A stretch of 64,000 nt of DNA from assembly GCA_003254885.1 (NCBI GenBank), contig QANT01004299.1, forward strand, positions 1 to 64,000, given 5' to 3'. Of the stretch, positions 49,301 through 62,795 are shown one piece after another. This DNA comes from Purshia tridentata. Lineage: Eukaryota > Streptophyta > Magnoliopsida > Rosales > Rosaceae. The notes below the pieces were generated by a model. The model searched no databases. It was not told the origin of the DNA and worked only from the letters and a program-made list of their open reading frames with translations. The translations under genes and the position numbers were made by a program. Position 1 is the stretch's first letter; every line of letters begins with the position of its first letter.

Positions 49301-50427
49301 CTGTAGCAGTGAGTTTTCCTTTTCAATTTTTTTTTTTTAAAAAAAAACCTGTTGCAGTGGGTGAGTCGAAGAGAAAAATTAAGTTACGTAACAGTTCATG
49401 TGGCTAGTCAAAAGAAGTCATACACGAACACGTGGGAATGCATAAGATCCAAATAGAAAAACTTCAATCATTTCGATTTGTTTGAAAGGGGAAAAAAGAG
49501 AGGGTGCTGAAGCGGCTGAACGACTCTTTCCTTTCTTCATGATTACATTAACAAAAAATTTATTATAAAATCTCGCCAACTAATCTAAGTGGTCACGATG
49601 GCTAAAGAGGGGTCTAAGTCATAACCTTCCCCCTTAACCCTGAATAGAGTTAAAAAAGCTACGAATAAACTCTTTTCACCTCAAACTTTTACAATTAACA
49701 TACATATTCCAGAAATTTGTACGTCATACAAAAATCCCTAAAGATGAGATCCAAATATGTCGTCTCAAATAATAATTTTGGCACAAGCTTCCATACTACA
49801 TCAAATTTCACAAATTGAGATCCATTTATCCATCAAATAAAATAGAGATTAAAAGAGCAGGCACTCAATCGCTTGATTTTCACATCATTACCTTTTTGGC
49901 CCAATTACCACCTTATAGTGCATACCTATACTATTACAAGTATTATGTATAGACCAATGATATTTATCATTTATAGTTTATACCCTCCAAACCCAATAAT
50001 GCAACATAAAATATCCAAGTTTTAGGGGGATGCAGTTGATATATTTCTGGTAATTTCATCATTATGATTATTTTGTGTGAACAGAGGTAGCAGAGTACAA
50101 AGACAAAGGTTAATGACTATGATAACCAGCGGATCACTTGGTTGCTGGGTGGTTATACTCGTCAGTCGCCATAGTAACACTCAACAATTTACACTAGCAA
50201 TCTTGTTAACTTGCATCTCTTAACTCTCATCATCTAAAGGCCTAAAGGTTAATTACCTGTCGTCATTTGTTTAGACTCATTAATAGCTACAACCTTTCCC
50301 AATTTCTCCTCACTCCCTCCCCTCTGTGTCTATCAAACGACTAAACGAGTTGGTAATACCAACTTGGAACACAGTAACTCAAATATAATGCTGCACACCC
50401 TATAAGCTCATTACAAATTTGCTGCAC
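43323..50427. other. Gene-poor spacer of about 7 kb
   Basis: No coding gene can be supported. It starts with the GA-rich leader and promoter of the DUF668 gene (GA run at 43375-43394). It continues as AT-rich DNA with CT runs (44689-44715, 48386-48398), AT runs (45907-45922), repeated GCTAGCTAGC motifs (44271-44287, 45227-45238), and ends in the 3' flank of CPSF160. Open frames near 46345, 46900, 47572 and 48906 show no family signature or splice context. Unrecognised noncoding RNAs cannot be excluded. Confidence 0.5.
44689..44715. repeat. (CT)n microsatellite
   Basis: About 13 CT units in the gene-poor spacer, followed by a CAAACTCATACAATACAAG stretch. No adjacent start codon belongs to a recognisable gene. 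Confidence 0.8.
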
Positions 50428-53400
50428 TCACAAGAAGCTTGTTCCTAGAGAGAGGTCATTTAAGTTTGAGAAAATTTGTGAACGAGTTGTCCCTATCTGC
50501 TGTGCAATTTCAAGCTGTTCCTCCAATGGAAGCATCTCATAACTGCAAAGATAGAAATTATAGTACAGTAGTAAGTTTTCAGTATTATCCTTGCATCAAA
50601 TCCTGTTAACAATGTTTAACAATCAGAAGGGCGCAGCATCCATATCAGGAACCTTTAGCATTAACAGATTACAGCAATGATGTATCTAAACTTATGTAAG
50701 AAATTATGAGTGTATTGATGCATCTAAACTGATGTAAACAAGAAAAGCAAATTATATCCAACACCAGGACAAGATCTACTGTATTTTGAAAGACGTAAAA
50801 TAATAAGTAAAGGAACATAGAACTTACTGGCATAGGAGCTCACAGTCAACAATGCTGTCAGGGCCAGGCCTATGAGCCTTTCCATTTGAGCGAAACTGGC
50901 GAAAAGATCTTGGATTCAAACCAGCAACATGGGGAACAGCATCAACAAGCTTTTTCTGTAATGACTGCAACCTACGAAATGTCAGTTCATCAAGAGGGGC
51001 AATACAACCAATGCTGCCATCCAGGGTACCAAATAACAAAGCAAAGCGATTGGTTTTATCAGGCCCCGGAGTGCTCCCTGTTCGGTCTGATGCAGTAGAA
51101 AGCATTTGCAACCGCAAGAACTTAGTCACATGGGTACCAACATGAAATTCAGCCCTTGAGAGAAGCTTCTGGCCTTTCCAACTCTCAGACATCTTTGGTG
51201 CATAGTAAAAGATCTGTTTTGGCAAATAAAATGTATTCAAGCAACAGTAAACCAACACTTGCCCTCCAACAAATAGACATAAAAAACCATCTAACCAAAA
51301 ACATTATTTGAGTCATAATTAATGCCAGAAAAACAAAAAGAAGGAAATTGTGATAAAGTTGTCATACATATCTATACTAAACCTCTGTTTTTTCGTTTAA
51401 GATAGTTATGGCAAACCTTTTTTTCCCCAAAGACCAAGGATTTCATTAATTTCAATATATATACAACTGTCTTGTAAAATACTTTGGGTTAACATATTAA
51501 AACAACAAGTAATTTATAAAAAATTTCTAACAAAAGAACATTTAATTTTACCCTACTACCACACTTCTTCCATTTTTTTTTAATGATTTTCACAGGAAAA
51601 AAAATATTATTAAGAAATAAAAAAGGGCGAACCCCCGGCATGTTTTGGGGGTGGGAGAAAGAGAGACTAAAAGAAGACTAACATGCATCAAAACTACAAG
51701 GCACTAACCTGAATATTCTTTTGTTCATCTGCAACTGCAAGACTCAGTGTACTTCCATCAATCAAAAACTCAGTTGCAAAACAATCAAGATTACCAAAAT
51801 CCTTGGCCAATAAACTGAGTTGAGCTCCCTGCTCCTTCCAACTGAGAAAGTAAATGCTTTTGTGAATGTCGCCAAGGAGGATAAAATTCTTGACCTGCAA
51901 CAATGAATTTAGCCATTAAAAATGATCACATATTTCTCAGAAACATGTCATTTTAATAAATTAAGCATAACACGCACACACACAGCGACAAGTGTGCATG
52001 CCCAACTATATCAACAAAATTAAAATTTGGTTACTTTTGCATATCTTAGAAGCTTCCGATTCCTTCAACTAAAAAGAAAAAAGAAGCTTCTGATTCCAAC
52101 CAAATAAAATAAGCTTCGGATTCTTTTTCCTTAATTTCCTTTTATTTTTCAGGTGAAGTGACAGTTACTAACAAATCAGAAGTTCTGACACATTTCAACA
52201 TGCACCCTTATTATTTCACATCACAGAATTATAATCACATATTCAAGTACTGATATCCATGTTATGCATACAAAGAAACAATTAAAAGAGATGTTGAGTA
52301 TAGGAAGTATACATACAATATTTAAGCTCACAACGTATAATGGTGGAACATCAAAAAATGCAACACCATTCAGTTCGGTACCATTCCACTTGTGTAAAAT
52401 AATTTTAGGACCAGATGCTATCAACAGATGGCCTTGAAGTGAGGCCAATGCAGATATGGCACCCTTCAATTCTTTCGAGTAAACCTCTGAAATCTGAAAA
52501 CAGAAATAACTGAATTTATCTCAGATGATGTGGACTCTAAGAAACCCAAAAAGGTTGAAGGTACCTATATAGTTTGTACAGAAATACATATTGCGGGGGC
52601 ATAAACAATAGAGAGTTAGAAATGAAAGGTTTAAATGATCCAAAGCATTACCAAGTTCTGAGCATTGTCAACATTTTTCCCAGCTGAAAATAAGAGAACC
52701 CGTCCTCTACCAGCAACATCCTCCCCTTGCACATATGCAGTCCCAATTGCTAAAAGTGTTTCATTCTCTTTTGTGGTCGTATTCTGCAATGAAGTGCCAT
52801 GTGACTTATTTAATGAGATAACGCAGACATAGGTGTACTTTTGGTGGTGCATACTTTATTCCATCCAACACCTCTCTCAGAAAGAGAGAGGAGGGGGTGG
52901 AGCAAAAGAAAACAGAAAGCATAAACTAACACAACTAACACCCTGAATTATCCCGATGAATGATAACTAGTCAGCAAACTTACAAACAGTGTAACCACTC
53001 TAACAGTTAGAGCATTTTCAGAAGTTTGCATTGGAATGGTAGCCTTAGTTTGCCAAGGGCCACCAGATTTTTCTGGCCCCATAATCCGAACCTCAAATTC
53101 ATCAACAGTATAAGTTCTGTGTAGTTCGTCAGAACTTAAATTATGATTCTCAACTTGATGGCCAACTTCTTGATCAACCAAAGATGATAGAACTTGATTC
53201 AGTGGTTTATGAACCTGTGAATATTAATTGATGTGCATTACTCAAAATGAGCTCCTAATGTGTATGGAAATGAAAGAAAACAAATTACAGAGACAGAACA
53301 AAAGTTGATAGTGCTATGAAAACTCAGATTAAAAAGGATTCGCACATATTGTGATAACCAAACACTGACACTGAATAAGACATTGGGGTCACTTGCCATG

Positions 53401-56400
53401 TGTGTGTATGTGTGTGTGTGTGTGTGTTTGTTTGTTGTGTAACACATGGGCACTGTTGACATCACTTGCCTATCTGGATACATGCATGCTAGGCAAACTT
53501 GCAAAAATGAAAGCTCAATATAAACAGATATTACTATTGAGGCAAGAAAGAGACTGAGGGTAGATATGTACGCACAGGTACCGAAACTATAAGTGGGTAT
53601 AAATTCTTCTCAGCAAAATATGTGACCTGATGAGGAGTTCCTTTCAACGGAATCTAGTCAAAACATGAAAAATACATCAATTCCAAAACTCTTCATTATG
53701 CTTAAGCTTAAGTTCGAATATATATTACAGTGACACCTGTTGACTTAATTATACAGACTTAAAACTTAAGTACCTACCTTTTGTACTGGCCAGTAATTGT
53801 CATAGCTTGAAATAGGCGGCAGTTGGCAAATCTTCAAAATACCCTAGACAGTAGAGATAGAAGTTGAGGGGATTAGCCAGTATGTGTAAGCCCAGTTTTG
53901 GAAACAATTACACAGAGAAGGGAAGCATACTGTTTTCAAACCTGTGATGTAACATATATGAGCCCGTGATTACAATTCACATTATGAAGAACAGTGAAGG
54001 CAACAATTGAACCATCACAAAGCTGCCAAAGAAAACAAAGGAACTTTGTAAGTAGCCCACTTGCTCAGATAACAAACAATTTAAACTTTGAATTTGCAGA
54101 TATCAACAATAACCCAAAGGCCATGGGGTCCCATCCTAAAGAACATACCCTAAACTCCTTTAGCTCATACAAACCAAACAAAAGCACATTAGCATTTGAT
54201 AAACTACAAGAAATAAAATCTACTGAATTTTGACTTTCCTCTTTTTAAGAGAAATTTCTTTAAAGGTCCTCCATTCAGGATAATTATGTGATATACTTAC
54301 TAAAATGCATATAAAAATTTAGGCCGTCTCAATTATTTCCCTCATTTTAGAAAATGAACTGGACTTCGCACCTGTGGATGAACACGTAGACGTTCTCTGA
54401 AAACCATAAACCAAGCTGGTCTTGACCCCGAAAGGAATAACCCCTGATACCCAGCAATGTTCTTGAAAATTGTTATCCTCTGAGACGAGGTTCCATTTGA
54501 TGTGTCCTGCCTAGCATATGTGTCCAAGGGGACACGGACGAATCTCAAATTTCTAAGCCTGGAAGCACTAATATTGCTTGAGCCAGCAGTATTCTGTGCA
54601 GTAGCTGAATCTTCAGTTTTAGAGGTAGTCTCTGGACCTTCAAACAGGAAAGCATGGTAACAAAGAATCATCCCATCATTCAATATCCCGAAAAGGAAAG
54701 GACGGCTATGCTGTCCCGACCATCTCTGCATGGCCAGCTCAACAACTTTCATGTTCTGTATACTTTCTTTCCTGCCTTGGCCACTCACTTCTTCAGAACT
54801 TTTGTCGATCAGTTTTTGGGAAACTTTCGGTGGGTCCCGCATTAATGTATCAACTAGGTGTGGCTTTCCAGATACAAAGTTTTCCACAGAGAAGACACAA
54901 TTAAAATTTGGCACATCAAATATTTCAAGTGAACCGCTTTCATAACAAACTACACAATATATATCACCCTGATCATGTAATACACCATCAGCACCATCAA
55001 TGGCCTCGTCAATGCCTGTAGAAAGCCAAGCATCAGTACTTGTCTTCCGGAGCCATGGCTCAGGTCCTTTATCATGATACAGAGTACATGCAGATATTAA
55101 TTTTTTTGAGCTCTCAAAGGCTGATGGAATGTTAATAGCAACAGTGCACAGAGAAGGATCTGCAAATAAAAATCAGCATGAGCCAATCCATTCTGAAACA
55201 TAAGATTCCAAGAAAAAATTTTAGAAATGGAAGAATGCAGCAATAAATTAAAGCCAGTAACAATATGAGAGGATATAGGATAAATACTTCTAAGTTCTAA
55301 GAGAAAATTTACTATAATTGGATGGTACATCTTCTGGCAATCAGGCATTTTATGAACATTCTGAATGACAACAGAAAACGATATTGATTTAAGGCTCTAA
55401 ATTTTCAATCAAATATTCACTTGCATGTATAATTTAGCATTTAGATTATATGAGGACTTTAGTTAGAGATGAATTTAAGGCTCTAAACTTTCAGTTATGT
55501 GATTTTTATGAATCTGACAAAAAAATAATATTTATCTTTATGAACCAAGAAAATAAGTAAAATGGTGGTTCGTAATAATATCCGTTGACATATAAGGCAA
55601 AGTGAACAAGAGAAAGAACTATAAGAGTCACATGTCAAGAAGATCAGCACTAAACTCCAAATCATACCTCCAACAAGAAGCCGAATACCACCATCGGACA
55701 TTCTCAGTAACACATATGGATCAACAATGCAAACTGATAACACTGTGGAACTCTCAGAACCAGTGCCCGATTCAGAGTTTGCAGTTCCAAAGCTTAAATC
55801 CTGAGTCATAAAAGAACCATCTAGAATTCTAGCACCACGTTCATAGACCTGCACAACTCGACGCCTTCAAGAAAAAAGGATTAGTGTGCAGAAGAAGGTT
55901 CACAATACTGAAGACATTCCTTGTCCTTTTACAAACTATAAAGTTCTAAATGCATATTGAAAAGAAAACATGCAGTTAAATAAAATATTAAAAAAAAATT
56001 AAAACAAAAAACCTGTTGGAAAAGAATCTTAAAGAGAGTTAAACTACCTATGAAGAAGATATGCATAGTCCAAGAGAGAACAAAATCTATAAAAGAATGA
56101 AAACAGGTTATTGAATTGTATGCTCACCTCCCAAATAAATTCCCTGCAGCAATTGTTCTCCCTTGCACAAAATAGTCAACACTTTCTGTGACTTCACTCA
56201 AAAGATCAGCTGTTTCAAGTACCTAGCCATCATGAGGAGAGAGGAGGTGGTGGTGGTGGTGTTGGGGTTAAAAAGAATTTCAAACAAAATCTGATGCCAA
56301 TTGAAAATATGAAACACAAGACTACACTCTTCCATGTACAGAACTGTCAACACATTAAACTGAAAAGTCACTTCTTTTCATCATCCTAATAGTAGCGTAT

Positions 56401-59400
56401 ATGATATGAATTAAAAAATTTCACACACATTTCTTTCCTTGCATGCTACAAAATATGATTTCATTATGAGAAGCATGTAACTCTAGAAAACTACAAATTT
56501 ATGAGTAATTACATCCTGAAAGGCACTTCCAACTTTTATCTAACGTACAAAATTAGACAACTCACCATTGTACGAGCCTCGAGACTTATAATTAAATATG
56601 CATGATACTCATCATCAGAAGCAGCTATTTTAGAAGAGTCAGCATTATGACCGCGTGCATTCTTGTGGTAAACAGTCCAAATTCCCTTGCAACCTGGTAG
56701 TTCAACCTGCCAAGTCAAAAACGGGAGAGAGAAGAAAAGTAGGATCATTTTAACGTAATCTTGGCTAACACACAATGCATATTAGCAAAGTGTAACTAGA
56801 TAATGTGAAGATATATTAAAACAGCCGCAGGGCACATACAAACTTAAAGGCCCTGGAGTAGTCAACAAATATTAATTCAACAGAAGAATAGACTACCACG
56901 GACCTCAGTAATCATTTCGGGACGAATTGACTGACGAAGAACACAGAGAGCACCATTCTTTCCATGACCGGAACAGCACACCTAAAAATTATCCAAGAAA
57001 GTATACAGTAATTTATATAACAATAAAAACAATAATGACGTGGAATACCCCAATTTTCAAAAAGAGAATAGAATTCCACATTAGCACAAATAGAAGTCTG
57101 ATTAACCAAATAAGGAAGAGATAATTTTACTCACTTGCAAAAGGAGCCAAGGAAAACCAGTTCAAGTTGAAGCTATATGGCCCATTATTCTTATCAAGGA
57201 CCAAAACTATAATGACAGAAATATTAGTTCATCAGACTAACCAGTTCGTAATTACTCTGTTTAGCGATTCCAGTAGCATTTGCATCAGCATTAATCCTTA
57301 AACCATAGGAGAAGTCCTTCAAAGGGCCAACATTAATCAAAGAATCCCTTACAGCAAATGAGAAAGATTTCTGCATGCAGCCAAACAAAATCATTATGTT
57401 ATTTACAAATATGGTAAGCAATGAAAAGAATGCCATATGCATAGATCAAATATAAGTAAAAGTATTTAACAATAAGAACTTAGAGCTTTCGTGCAAGCCG
57501 CAGTCTGATAACCAAAACAGAGAAATTTGCAATATCGAACCAGCAATTTCATCTACCAACTTCACAAGCAAATATTGGAACACCAATAACTATAATTAAG
57601 TTTCTGAAAACTTAACAACAAAAAAGAGAAACACCACTGTGATATAAACAATCGAGCAGCCAGAAAAGTCAAGGTTGTAAATCTTTATTCGCTAAAATAT
57701 TACATAAAAATGACATAAATGAACATATATGCATTCATTTCAAATTTGAGTGACTGGGAAGTGGGAGCTGCCTTGATGTTCCATAGGAAAGAGTGAAGAT
57801 GTCGGCCTTCATTAAGGTTTTGAATGCTAATATTCTTAGAGTCTTGTTGTTTCTGTTTTAAATTTCTCTTGCAACCTTGACAGGGTTCCTCTCACTCCTT
57901 ATATTTTCACGGAAGGTTAAAACACAATCAAGAAATGCATTCCCAGAAGGGTAAACAACCTGAGCTGATTCTGCATTATTTTGAGCTGACCCATATAAAG
58001 AGAGCTCCTCGCCACTAACCATATCCTGCAATGCATCAGAAGATGACATTCGCAATCGCTTTGCTGATGGCACATCACCTTCAATATCTCCTACCTGTAA
58101 AATATATAAGCATCAGGTATGTTTCTTGTTCATGCAATTCCAGAAATTATCAGAGAAGGAACATACTCAGTAAGGATAAAAACAAAAAATTTATTTCACT
58201 TAACCTGAAAATTACTTAAAACAAGTCAATGGGACTCTTACGGCTCTACAGCATGTAAAATTTCAAGGTTCAACTACCTATAAAATCAAAGAATGCATCA
58301 AAGTTCCGATTTAAAAAATTTCCTTAAGTTTTAGAAAAAGGCCATTCGACAAAAATTGTGGAGATAATATTGAAGAAGTTTATACCAATTAAACACTAAG
58401 GGCCCGTTTGGATAGGGGGTTGGATTTGGATTAATTTTAAAGAGTGTATTTGGATTTGCCTCAAATCCAAGATGGATTTTAGAGGGCTAAATCCATCAAT
58501 TTCAAATACCTTCTCCAACAAGGCATTTTAAATCCCACCATTCCTCTTTCTCTCTCTCTCTCTCTCCCTCACCTTCGGCCACAACTACTGGTGACCACCA
58601 CAGGCCACCGTCGGTGACTTTTCCGACCCCCCTCCAGCGACTTTTCGGGCGGCCCTCCGACGACTTTGCTAGTCACCTCTTATTTTTTATTCTTAATCAT
58701 ATATTTAAAATTCTCAAAAAAAAAATTAAAATTGAAATCCTCGTTTTTAAAATTTGTATCCAAACAATAGAATTTCAAATCTAGGGATTTCAATTACATG
58801 GATTTCAAATGCATAAATTTGAAATCCAAATCTAAATTCAAGAATCCAAAAGCGCCTTAAGATAGCTTTTCAAAAAAGTTAAAAGACTATGATTGAGAGA
58901 ACATCAAGTCAGAGAGTTTAAAATCCCAATAACAATAAGCAGAGTTGAAAATGAGAATACCCTTCAAAAGCAACATTAGTATCAACTTTTCCACAACTAA
59001 GTGGCAAATTAATGACTTCCAACACAAACCTCATCCTTCATACCAGAAGGCAACATTGAGGCCCCTGCTCCACAAGTAAACTGCACAAGCAAACTGTCTC
59101 CCAACCGGCTTCCCAGAAAAAATAATGAATTTCCAACTGTTGTAATTCCCTATGAAAAAAAATTAACAGATTTTTTGAACTACGATTAAGATTATATTTT
59201 AGAAGTACGATTAAGGATTATATAAATGGAACTGAAGTCCTGAAAATTGCATAGCAACTTAATTAGAGCAAAAAAAAGTTAAAAAAGTAACTAACCGATG
59301 TAAGCACTGAAGCTTTAGACTTTGAAAGATCAAGTCTCTGCACAATCCTGCACATTGGAAAAATAGGATTATTACCAAACAAAATAATTTGAGCATACGA

Positions 59401-62400
59401 ATACTAAATCATATGTATGTATGTATTTATGGGAACTGACCGCCCATCATAAACAAGGGTAAGCAATAGTAGCTCCCCCGTTTTTGTAGACAGTAAGGCT
59501 ACATCATTCGATAACCAAGTTGCACTGGCAGCATCAAGCTCCACAATGAAACTAGATCTTGGCATATCTTGGCTGAAACAGAAAATACATTAATTTATGG
59601 GAAATAAAAATCTGGAGTTTCACCCAACTACCATCCTCAAAATTGAAATTATACACAACTAAGTGATAATCATATAAACACAAATCTCTTTGGGGGGGGG
59701 GGAAGAGGGCGAAGAAAGAAGCCAATGAAATGGGAAGGAGTGTGTGGTGTGTAAGAGAGAGAAAGGGAGAAAATTGAGACCTGTTATCTACAGAAACAGC
59801 GTAACTGTTTAATGCCAATGCGCATGACGCTGACTGCATAAAGTACGAAAAAGAAGCCATAAGAATTTGCTTCACCTATTAAAGTTCCACTTGAAGAAAT
59901 TAACTTACCTGGCTATGATAATGAATTGAATTTGCACCAATCACAAGAACACCACCAATTGGGGATGGTACAGCTAGAAGCTTGTAGGCATCATGTGGGA
60001 GATTCTGACAATAATATAAATAAAAAATACAGTGCATGTAAGGATATATTCCCAAATATCACTACTTGTACAGAATATTAAACTTTCACGTCATGTGACT
60101 GGCATCAAGCATACACATTGTCCAGTATAGCAAAAGCATGCAAGAGTTTCAAATAGATATTCAAATTTTCATGTTCAGCAGAATGCTTAAACATTTATAT
60201 CATAGATCACAATGATTCCGTATTGGACACAATATACCACAGTAACAAAGTTGGGGCAAAAAAAAAACTTTTCAATGGGTAGTTTCCAAATTTTCAGATA
60301 AATTTTATCATTTCTGGAACTTACAACTGCTGACCATATGAGAGGATGCTGCTTCAAGGTTGTGCTGACACTAAGTGCGGAAATCATACAAGTATTGTGC
60401 TTCCATGAGACACGACCAGCCCAAGTAAGCTCCCGCTCATGAAGGATAACCATCACAGGCTCAATATAACCTATACAATATATTGTCGAGCTTTAAATAA
60501 CATGAAAAAAACACACAAGAAGTTATTAAAACAAACCTATTTTGTTTCAATCTTACTTGTGAATGCAATATAAGTGAATCTGAATATTGATACCCACAAC
60601 ATCTTTTTATTAATAGAATTTAATTTTAGGCAGTGAATTTGAAATTCACCCTATTTTCAAATAATCAAATTCACGTGTGGATTTCAATTAAAATATTTAA
60701 TATTTCTAAAGTCTCTTTATATATTTACAATAAGAATTAAAATCTAAATCTCATCTTTTAAATCCAAAAATCCAGACGCAGCATTAGTCTATTAGAAGTC
60801 TTACAAATATTCCAATTTTCAAAGATTGTTGGATGACCAAACTCACCATGTACAAATGTAAAATCCTTTACATGTTTCATGTCCAATTCTCGTAGACTAA
60901 TAATGTACGATGACTCAACACGAGCAGAAATTGCACCTCCAGAACAAAAACCATCATCATCCCCAACCAAACCAGAGCCACCCTGACAGCAAAAAACTTC
61001 AGAATTAATATATAGGGGAAAACATTAAAATGTTTATTTAAAACAAAAGGTCCTTCATGTTTGCTTTAAACAGTTCATGATGTCATCTAAACTTGTGTTG
61101 GAACACCCTTTTTTAAAGGCACACCTGTACTAGAGGACCTTGGGACATGATGACCTAGACCAATACTTGAATAGGCTACTAATGTACATTGGTTAGGATG
61201 TACATTGGTCCTTGAGACATAATGACCGTATCCATTGATAAAGGCATACTCCATACAAGCCAATACTTAGAACAGTTGCTAAGCCAACAATGCTTCCTTT
61301 TTTTCCCTCTAAGTGCTACGATTTATATTATATTTTTCAGCAGAAGATTCCATGAGAGTGCTAGTACCACTACAACTATTAAAATACAAGGTTTAGGAGC
61401 AGAAGATACCTGAGCAGCTTTAAGTATTATCATTTGCAAAGCATAAACAAGAATGCCTCCACACCTGCCTTGAGGATCGACCTTTACCAATGGGCCTCTT
61501 GCAAATGACTCTCTACCTCTTCTTAAATGAAGCCACTCAGGTCCCTCAAAACAGTGCATAGAGCTAAGAAAAAGGTCAACACCAATGAATAAGTATTATC
61601 TTGGAACACAGTTAAACAAACTAGGAAAAATGTTGTGTTTTTAAAATTGGAAGTATCATCTCAGACCATGAGTGTTCCCGTACACTTATAAATTTTATCA
61701 TTTTAAGCCAAATACCAACCTAAATTCCAATCAAGCAAAATAAATAAGGGGGACAACTAGCGAATCATCGTTCATGATACAGGTTACAGACTTTAAGCCA
61801 CGTCAATCTTTAAATTGCACAACCAACTTCAAGTTGAAGTCAGTTACTGTACAGAAGCCCCCTAGCGGAGATAAGTATCCGGTTTGCAAATTTATAAACA
61901 CATTTAATTCTCAGAGGTATGCACGGTTTAATATCCTTGACTTCAAACCTTCAGCACTTACAGTACTTTCCAATAAGTTAAGGTTTAATAGATATAAAAT
62001 GGACCCAAATACGAAGAATAAAAAACAAAAGAATAAAAATAATGCACCTAGTACGAAGTCCATGAATCGAATCATCAAACTCTAGAACTGATATTTTTGC
62101 ATCTTCAAAGGTTAAGATAATAGAATCTCTTGTTCTAGAACCATCACCGCCTCCACTTGATAATACCGCCATTGTTACCACATTGCCGTGCAATCTGCAA
62201 TGCAATTACATGAGAATTATCATTAAATAATTCGAATACAATATTATGAACAACTTATTTAGCTAATTCGTGCTAATAAGTTCCAGGGAAAATTCCAAGA
62301 AAACAATTAAAGAACCAGTAAAGCCGGGTTTAATTAGGGCAAAAGACCTATAATGGCAAACGAGTTCGAGCGAAGCCCCAGAGACACCGTCCATGAGACC

Positions 62401-62676
62401 ACCGCGTTTGGGTTCTCCTGAAGCCCTAGAACCTCTGGCGGCATCTTCCTCTTGAACTCTGACAACGTAAACTTCGAGGACATTCCCGGCGGTGACGACG
62501 AGGTTCGGGATGGGGCCGATTTCTCGGCGCGTGGGTGGCCAGTCGGACTCGAGGTCGTCGGTCTGAATCGGAGGGATCCGAGGCACGTAGTCGGCGCGTG
62601 AATGCGAGATGAACCCTGACGCGCAGTTCTCAATGCCCGTCGGCCAGTGCATCATTTTGTGTGCCGCGAAGCTCAT
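50428..62676 (-). CDS. CPSF160: CPSF160, cleavage and polyadenylation specificity factor subunit 1 (26 exons)
   Basis: Exons in transcript order: 62348-62676, 62048-62194, 61410-61563, 60847-60982, 60325-60470, 59909-60004, 59781-59833, 59441-59572, 59296-59347, 59030-59149, 57960-58094, 57242-57370, 56904-56981, 56566-56706, 56128-56222, 55668-55864, 54372-55159, 53942-54022, 53778-53843, 53576-53653, 52984-53214, 52652-52783, 52317-52493, 51709-51894, 50828-51213, 50428-50542. Total 1459 aa, in frame throughout. Seen: an N-terminal MMS1-type beta-propeller region (KMMHWPTGIENC, RDSIILTFEDAKISVLEFDD, KVDPQGRCGG); several RRM-free propeller repeats; and the C-terminal CPSF_A region (LIASGPKIILHKW, FILLGDIHKSIYFL, FGTLDGSIGCIAPLDE) ending YEMLPLEEQLEIAQQIGTTR. 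Known: CPSF160 is the scaffold of the nuclear polyadenylation specificity factor, which with WDR33/FY and CPSF30 reads the AAUAAA signal. The length matches plant orthologues (about 1440 aa). One intron holds a MITE. Confidence 0.97.
53399..53433. repeat. (GT)n microsatellite in CPSF160 intron
   Basis: A run of TG units with one TATG interruption, in the intron between 53214 and 53576. Confidence 0.85.
58400..58856. mobile_element. MITE-like DNA transposon in a CPSF160 intron, about 457 bp
   Basis: The left end GGGCCCGTTTGGATAGGG and the reverse complement of the right end (AAGGCGCTTTTGGATTC) form imperfect terminal inverted repeats. Internally, TGGATTTGGATT near the left is mirrored by AAATCCAAATC near the right, so the subterminal regions also pair. 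It lies wholly within the intron 58095-59029. The middle includes a CT run and a CGACTTTTC-rich patch with higher GC. The flanks are TAA on the left and TTA on the right. There is no transposase. Confidence 0.72.
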
Positions 62677-62704
62677 CTTCGAAGGAGGAAGGTGCGAGAA
62701 CCCC

Positions 62705-62712
62705 TAGGGTTT
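62705..62712 (-). promoter_or_regulatory. Telo-box-like AAACCCTA upstream of CPSF160
   Basis: Read on the gene's strand this is AAACCCTA, about 30 bases upstream of the ATG. Telo-boxes are frequent near the starts of plant housekeeping and ribosomal genes; function here is inferred. Confidence 0.45.
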
Positions 62713-62787
62713 GGAATTCGATAGCAAGAGAGGAGAAGATTGTGAGGGTTGCTGAGAAACGACGACGTACAAGGTCTGCAGGGAGGT

Positions 62788-62795
62788 TAGGGTTT
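62788..62795 (-). promoter_or_regulatory. Second telo-box-like AAACCCTA upstream of CPSF160
   Basis: A second AAACCCTA on the gene's strand, about 115 bases upstream of the ATG and 83 bases from the first. Confidence 0.45.

Noticed and set aside
57858-57959. Extension of CPSF160 exon 11 past 57960
   Set aside because: The frame is open, but the donor CAG|GTTGTT followed by exon 12 restores the conserved KSFSFAVRDSL segment, so this is intron.
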